From Filosporella fistucella (Eukaryota; Ascomycota; Leotiomycetes; Helotiales), in contig JAQJZZ010000008.1 in the NCBI GenBank assembly GCA_030077755.1, forward strand, positions 2,976,001 to 3,040,000: a stretch of DNA of 64,000 bases, in the 5' to 3' direction. Each line of letters starts with the position of its first letter. The first letter of the stretch is position 1. Shown one piece after another: positions 59,355-64,000 of the stretch. The position numbers and the translations under genes are program-made. The notes beneath the pieces were generated by a model. It had not been told where the DNA came from, searched no databases, and worked only from the letters and a program-made list of their open reading frames with translations.

Positions 59355-60335
59355 AAAGAAGGGGTGATCTGTTGTTCTGTATCGGCAGGTGGCTGAAGAG
59401 ATTCTGGTTTGGATGATAATTGTGTTTAGATATATAGATGGGCATCATTCGTGCAATTAGACTTTTCTAAATTTATTTGGTGATTGTATAAATTCTGTCT
59501 ACTTGAGTTAGGGATTGTTCCAATTATTCAGCTTTCTTATCTTCTCTTCCAAGCGTGTGAGGGTGAAATTTGTGCGTGTTCTACAAAGTGTGGTTGGACA
59601 TACACTACAACTGGGCAGAAAGCCCGTCGCTACAGGCTGTTGCGCCTAAATCTCAGCGTTGTAGGGAACTGCAGCTTGCCCGTGAGCCCCTGTAGTTTGG
59701 GGATTACAGGGTTTCCAGAAGCCTGCACTAACGAGCCTAATATTTTAAGTCCGTGTCCTACACGCCAAATACTGCAAAATGTGCCTTGTAGCAATTATGG
59801 AAGATTCGAGTCTTAGTTCGATTTCTTTACCATTAAAGGCCATTTAACTTTGGCTTCGAATGAACAACTCTACTAAGTCTTAAATGTGCAAAGCTTACAA
59901 TTATTAAATAATACTACTTTGAAATAGGTGACTTTGGAGTTGAAGAGCCTGAAAAGTAGCCTGTGGGACATGGACTTAAAAGATTAGGCTCATAACAGCT
60001 CTTCAGCATACTTTCCAACCTCTTTCGGGCTGCACATCTACAGGCTCTTCTACCCTACAGCAGTCGAAAGTCACAACCACAATAATAGGTACGTAACGCA
60101 ATCCATGAGATTGGACGGTGTGATATCCTTGAGGAAAACTCGATAATAATAAATATTGGCTTTCGGGCGTCGCATAGTGTTCCAAAACATTATCTACAAT
60201 ATAGATTCTGGCCAAAAAATCGTAAGTTAGAGTCAAAATACTGGTGTAATTATATTGATAACGAAATATTGACGGTATTTTGTCTGTCCAACCTAAGGTC
60301 CACCATCACAACGCCGTACACCTCCCTTTAAGTAT
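59355..60335. other. Intergenic between convergent genes
   Basis: 980 bp between the permease and the convergent reductase gene. No domain in the frames at 59484-59816 (plus) and 60003-60236 (minus). A+T-rich sequence around 59860-59930 and 60240-60280 fits 3' ends. I see nothing else. Confidence 0.45.
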
Positions 60336-61583
60336 CTACATGCGAACAACAACCCTCTTCCCAGCAAGATCACCTCGTTTTATACGATCTAATCCATTCT
60401 CAATTACCGATAGTCCACCTTCCAACACCTCAATCTCGGGCAGTCGAATTTTCCCCTTTTCCACCAACTTGTTCAGAGCAGCAGAGTACACATGAGAGCT
60501 ATCATCCAGTACGAACCGCTTCATCTCGACAGTCTCCACAGAGATATTTTCAGGCACCACTGTTTTAGTTGAGATCATTGCAAGAGGAGCAAAGAGCGCT
60601 TTCTTTCCCTTTGATAATGCATCCAAGCAGTATTCTGCAGTTGTGGTCCCGACCAAGTCGATGCAGCGAGTGATGTCGTCTCCACCAATTTGTCGAATCT
60701 CAGCAAGAATTTCATCTGGAGTTTTCCCATCTCTCGCAATGACATGCGTAGCTCCTAGATCTTCAGATTGCTTCTGTGTCATTTTGGACGCTACTACAAT
60801 GATCTTCATTCCTCCTAAAGCGGCAATCTGAATCGCAAACTGTGCTGTAATTGCGGCGCCACCCCATATCAACAGGTATCCAGTTTTGGGAATCGTAATC
60901 ATCTCCTCCTTTGGTGATCCAGGTACTTGGAGCCACCTCCAAAGTGTCATTGCTGCTGTCAGTCCGGCTACACCCAGACATGATGCCTCCTCGAAACTCA
61001 TATCTGAAGGGATGTGGGAGACGGTGTGTTGTGGGACGGTGACATATTGTTGGAAACACCCTGCTCTACAGTCTCTATAGTATGTGCCTATGAAAGCTGT
61101 TAAAAAATTTTTACACTATTGGGAGTTACAATGCATACTTGTCCAGACTCGGTCTCCAACTTTAAAGTCCTTCACTTCAGACCCCACCTGCTCAACGACA
61201 CCTGACATTTCCCTGCCAGTGACCCATGGAAATTCAGGTAGACAGAAATTGTAATCCACCGATTTCCAGTCGATGGGGTTCAAGCCAACTGCTCGATTCG
61301 AAATGATGACTTCGCCTTGGTGGTTTAGAGTAGGATATGGTAGTGATTCCAGAATCGCATATTGTTTCTTGCCGACAACAGCAAGCGCACGATTGTATGT
61401 TGGAAGAGCAATGTGTTTTGTTTCCGGAAGATAGTCATCCTCTAGCGTGCTGACTGACTTTGATGAATGATACGCTTCTTTAATTTTGCTATTGTATGAT
61501 ATAGATGGTGCCGCATCTGTCAGGACTGGCTTTGGCCGAAAGCAGCCGAAGCAATTGAACAAATTTATAACTGAGGAAGGCAT
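60336..61583 (-). CDS. Medium-chain dehydrogenase/reductase, enoyl-reductase-like
   Basis: NAD(P)H-dependent oxidoreductase of the zinc-independent quinone/enoyl-reductase branch. Two exons, 61583-61139 and 61096-60336, with a 42-bp intron give 401 residues. The catalytic-domain pattern is [29 protein letters not shown], then [20 protein letters not shown] and FKVGDRVWT. The cofactor site lies near [20 protein letters not shown], although the usual AxxGxxG is replaced by AAITAQFA. The structural-zinc cysteine cluster is absent. About 55 extra Ser/Lys-rich residues precede the core, starting [19 protein letters not shown], which is unusual. Such reductases occur in secondary-metabolite and detoxification clusters. 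Divergent from the MFS gene at 62314. Confidence 0.9.
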
Positions 61584-62313
61584 GTCTGCGTAGGAAATGG
61601 TGGAGCAATCTTGAGAGTATTGAGAGTGAGGTGATTATTTATTGTGATTGACTATACAACAATTCATTTGAACCTATATAGACATTGCTGTGGTATTGAG
61701 GCAACTCGGACAAAGCTTGGCACCCCGATCGGCGCAAAATAAGAGTTCTAAAAACATTAGCATTATGGATGCATGAACTTTCCCGCTCAAACAAGCGTCC
61801 ATGACAATAGAATGTGATAACTTCAGGTGGTAGAGCGGGTCGGATGCGGTTACATCGAGAGAAAAGAAGTGTGGTCCACGACGAGTGCATGTGCGGGAGC
61901 TCTGATCCGACTCGGGTGGGAAACCCGACACCCCACTCCTGAGTATCAAAACCAACCCGACAATATAGATTCTGTCCATGCTCCCCAGAACTCTGATATG
62001 CAAGCCAACTTTGCTTAGCTAGTGGATCCGTATCTTAAAAAAAATCCCCACGAGTGAAGAAATGGGGAATTTGGCTATCTACCATGAACTACGGCAAAGC
62101 CTCCGTTCGACTAGGAGAAGCTGAGAAATGAGTACTATTAATGGTTTTTCAGAATTCGGGTAAGTACCCAGGGACGGGAACAGATCTTTTCCAATTTCAT
62201 GCTGTGCTTGGATATTCGGAGCAAAGCGTCTTTCAGCCTCTTGCTTCTTGTCGTATAAACTAAATGCCCAGAGTTACCAGAGATTGTTTATCGGAGAACA
62301 GACTCAAGCAAGC
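61584..62313. promoter_or_regulatory. Divergent promoter, reductase / MFS exporter
   Basis: 730 bp between two divergent start codons, so likely shared control. The frames 61639-62018 overlap on both strands without domain. An A7 run sits near 62038. No specific operator was recognised. Confidence 0.4.
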
Positions 62314-64000
62314 ATGGGGAATCATATAGATGGAGAATATTCAAGAGGAGAAAACATATCAAATAAGACAACCTCTATAACATCTCCAAACTCCAATTCC
62401 ATCACTGTCTCTCAAGACGGCCAGAATGGAGAAAAGCTTAGTGGAGTCTGTGTTTCTGAGGCAATCTTCGACACTGAAAAATATTCAAATCCACGTCAAC
62501 AAGAATCGACAAACACACCGGTAGACGAAGCTGGGAACCATCCCAACTCCATGCCTAATTCTTCTACAAGCGAGTTTCACGACCCGAATATGGTTCATTG
62601 GGAGGGCGAAGATGACCCAGAAAAGCCTCAGAACTGGAGGTCGGCGAGAAAATGGACCGTACTTGCATTGGTTTCCGCGTTCACGTTCATGTCCCCTGTG
62701 GCATCATCTATACTTGCCCCAAGTCTACGAACCATTGGGAAGGAACTGCATATCACGAGCGAAAGCGAGATATCTCTTTGTCAGTTCATTGGACCCTGGC
62801 AACGAGCTATTTACTGATTGTGCGTACTAGGTCTTTCTATATTCGTTCTCGGCTTTGCGTTTGGTCCTCTGGTTCTAGCACCACTTTCGGAGATGTATGG
62901 TCGCGCTATCATCCTGCAGTCCTCGAATGCACTTTTCATGATCTTCAACCTTGCTTGCGGGTTTGCAAAGACCAAGGAGCAACTCATAATCTTCAGATTT
63001 TTGGCTGGGGTAGGAGGTTCTGCACCTCTTGCATTGGGAAGTGGCGTACTTGCAGATTTATTTGCACCAGAGAATCGAGGAAGAGCCATCGCTATATATT
63101 CGTTCTTTCCTATATTAGGGCCAGCAGTAGGGCCGATATGTGGAGGCTTCATCGAACAATATACTTCATGGCGTTGGGCATTCTGGTCAACTACCATCGC
63201 AAACATACCTGTTCTAGTTCTTGGAACATGTTTCCTCGAAGAAACATATCCTCCGGTTCTTTTACTATGGAGGAAATCGAGAATCTTCCGCGAGACTGGC
63301 AATGTCGATGTTTATACGAAATTTGAACAGCAGGGTCTCACTCTATCCAAGAAGCTGGCAGTTTCCATCATTCGGCCGATAAAACTCATCGGAACCCAAC
63401 CAATTATCATTATCATGGGGCTGTATCAAGCCTACTTGTACGGCCTTATGTATGTAGTTCTCACAACATTCCCGAAACTGTGGAGTGACAAATATGATGA
63501 GTCTGTAAGCATTGCCGGGCTGAACTACATATCTTTGGGGCTGGGGTACTGCGCTGGAATCCAGGTTGGTTAATTTTGAAAGACCTACTCTTTGCAATCA
63601 CTCACGCTCACTTTTAGCTATCAGCACATACGCAAGATGGAGTATATCGCCACCTCAAAAGTTGCAACAACAACATCGGAATCCCTGAATTCAGAGTTCC
63701 TCTCTTGCTTCCTGTCGCTGTTTTATTACCCCTCGGGTTCTTCATTTATGGCTGGACTGCTGCCTTCCATACCCACTGGATCTGGCCAAATGTTGGAGCT
63801 TTCATTTTCGCTGCTGGTATCATGATGGGCACTAATGCTTTGATAACTTATGTTGTTGATGCTTACCAAACATATTCTGCAAGTGCAGCTGCCGCCACTA
63901 CAGTGCTGAGAAGTCTAGCTGGGTTCCTGTTTCCCATGTTTGCACCGAATCTGTATCAGGCATTGGGATATGGTTGGGGGAATAGTCTCCTCGGATTTGT
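62314..64000 (+). CDS. MFS transporter, DHA1 drug-exporter type (partial)
   Basis: Drug:H+ antiporter-type major facilitator, truncated by the window end with at least 527 residues visible. Exons are 62314-62779, 62831-63564 and 63618 to the edge; introns are 51 and 53 bp. A ~110-residue polar N-terminus (many Asn/Ser/Glu) precedes NWRSARKWTVLALVSAFTFM, the usual lead-in of this branch. MFS motif A appears as LAPLSEMYGRAIIL; motif C-like ILGPAVGPICGGFI is in the fifth segment, diagnostic of exporters. The loop VYTKFEQQGLTLSKKLAVSI and GTNALITYVVDAYQ with SAAAATTVLRSLAGFLFPM near the end match DHA1 polyamine/multidrug members. I prefer ATG 62314 over the upstream in-frame TTG at 62248. Possibly exports the substrate or product of the cluster. 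Confidence 0.92.

Overview
The window looks like nuclear DNA of a filamentous ascomycete. Genes carry short introns (about 43-97 bp, GT-AG), start codons sit in CAAC/CACA-ATGG-type contexts, and the set includes a Cdc25 phosphatase, prohibitin-2, RNA15/CstF64, a cutinase, a Zn2Cys6 regulator and fungal MFS and NCS1 transporters. From gene character and intron style I infer Leotiomycetes, probably near Botrytis/Sclerotinia; this is an inference, not a search result. I rebuilt splice forms by hand, checking that exon lengths keep one open frame. No rRNA, tRNA or CRISPR array was recognised.

Left part (1-14,600): a partial, disordered gene runs off the left edge. After a 5.8-kb stretch without a supported gene come two same-strand coiled-coil genes of unknown function (6741-7180, 7877-8699), then the four-exon Cdc25-type mitotic phosphatase gene (10652-12441, minus) with a long upstream region.

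Gene-poor middle (12,442-22,223): nearly 10 kb with no intact gene. It holds a 134-bp element with 36-bp perfect inverted ends flanked by TA (a MITE), an A+T-rich block (about 18,700-20,660), and a decayed alpha/beta-hydrolase pseudogene followed by a 14-bp tandem repeat.

Central part (22,224-49,044): a C2H2 zinc-finger regulator with an apparent frameshift near its 5' end, a secreted cutinase, an anion:cation-symporter-type MFS carrier, a zinc alcohol dehydrogenase, an F-box protein, an NAD(P)-binding reductase-like protein, an unknown probably mitochondrial protein, RNA15/CstF64 and prohibitin-2 (head to head), a Ser/Arg-rich protein with a cysteine tail, a BTB/POZ protein, an unresolved small gene, and a secreted dipeptidyl-peptidase 5. 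Between the last two lies a stretch with a dispersed GACGCAYRTCGCA-like motif.

Right part (51,689-64,000): a compact block of five metabolic or regulatory genes. These are an FMN-dependent NtaA/SnaA-type monooxygenase divergent from a Zn2Cys6 regulator, an NCS1 nucleobase/allantoin-type permease with GATA motifs upstream, and a medium-chain reductase divergent from a DHA1-type MFS exporter that runs off the right edge. Layout and gene types suggest a co-regulated catabolic or detoxification cluster for a nitrogen-containing small molecule; the substrate is not knowable from the sequence.
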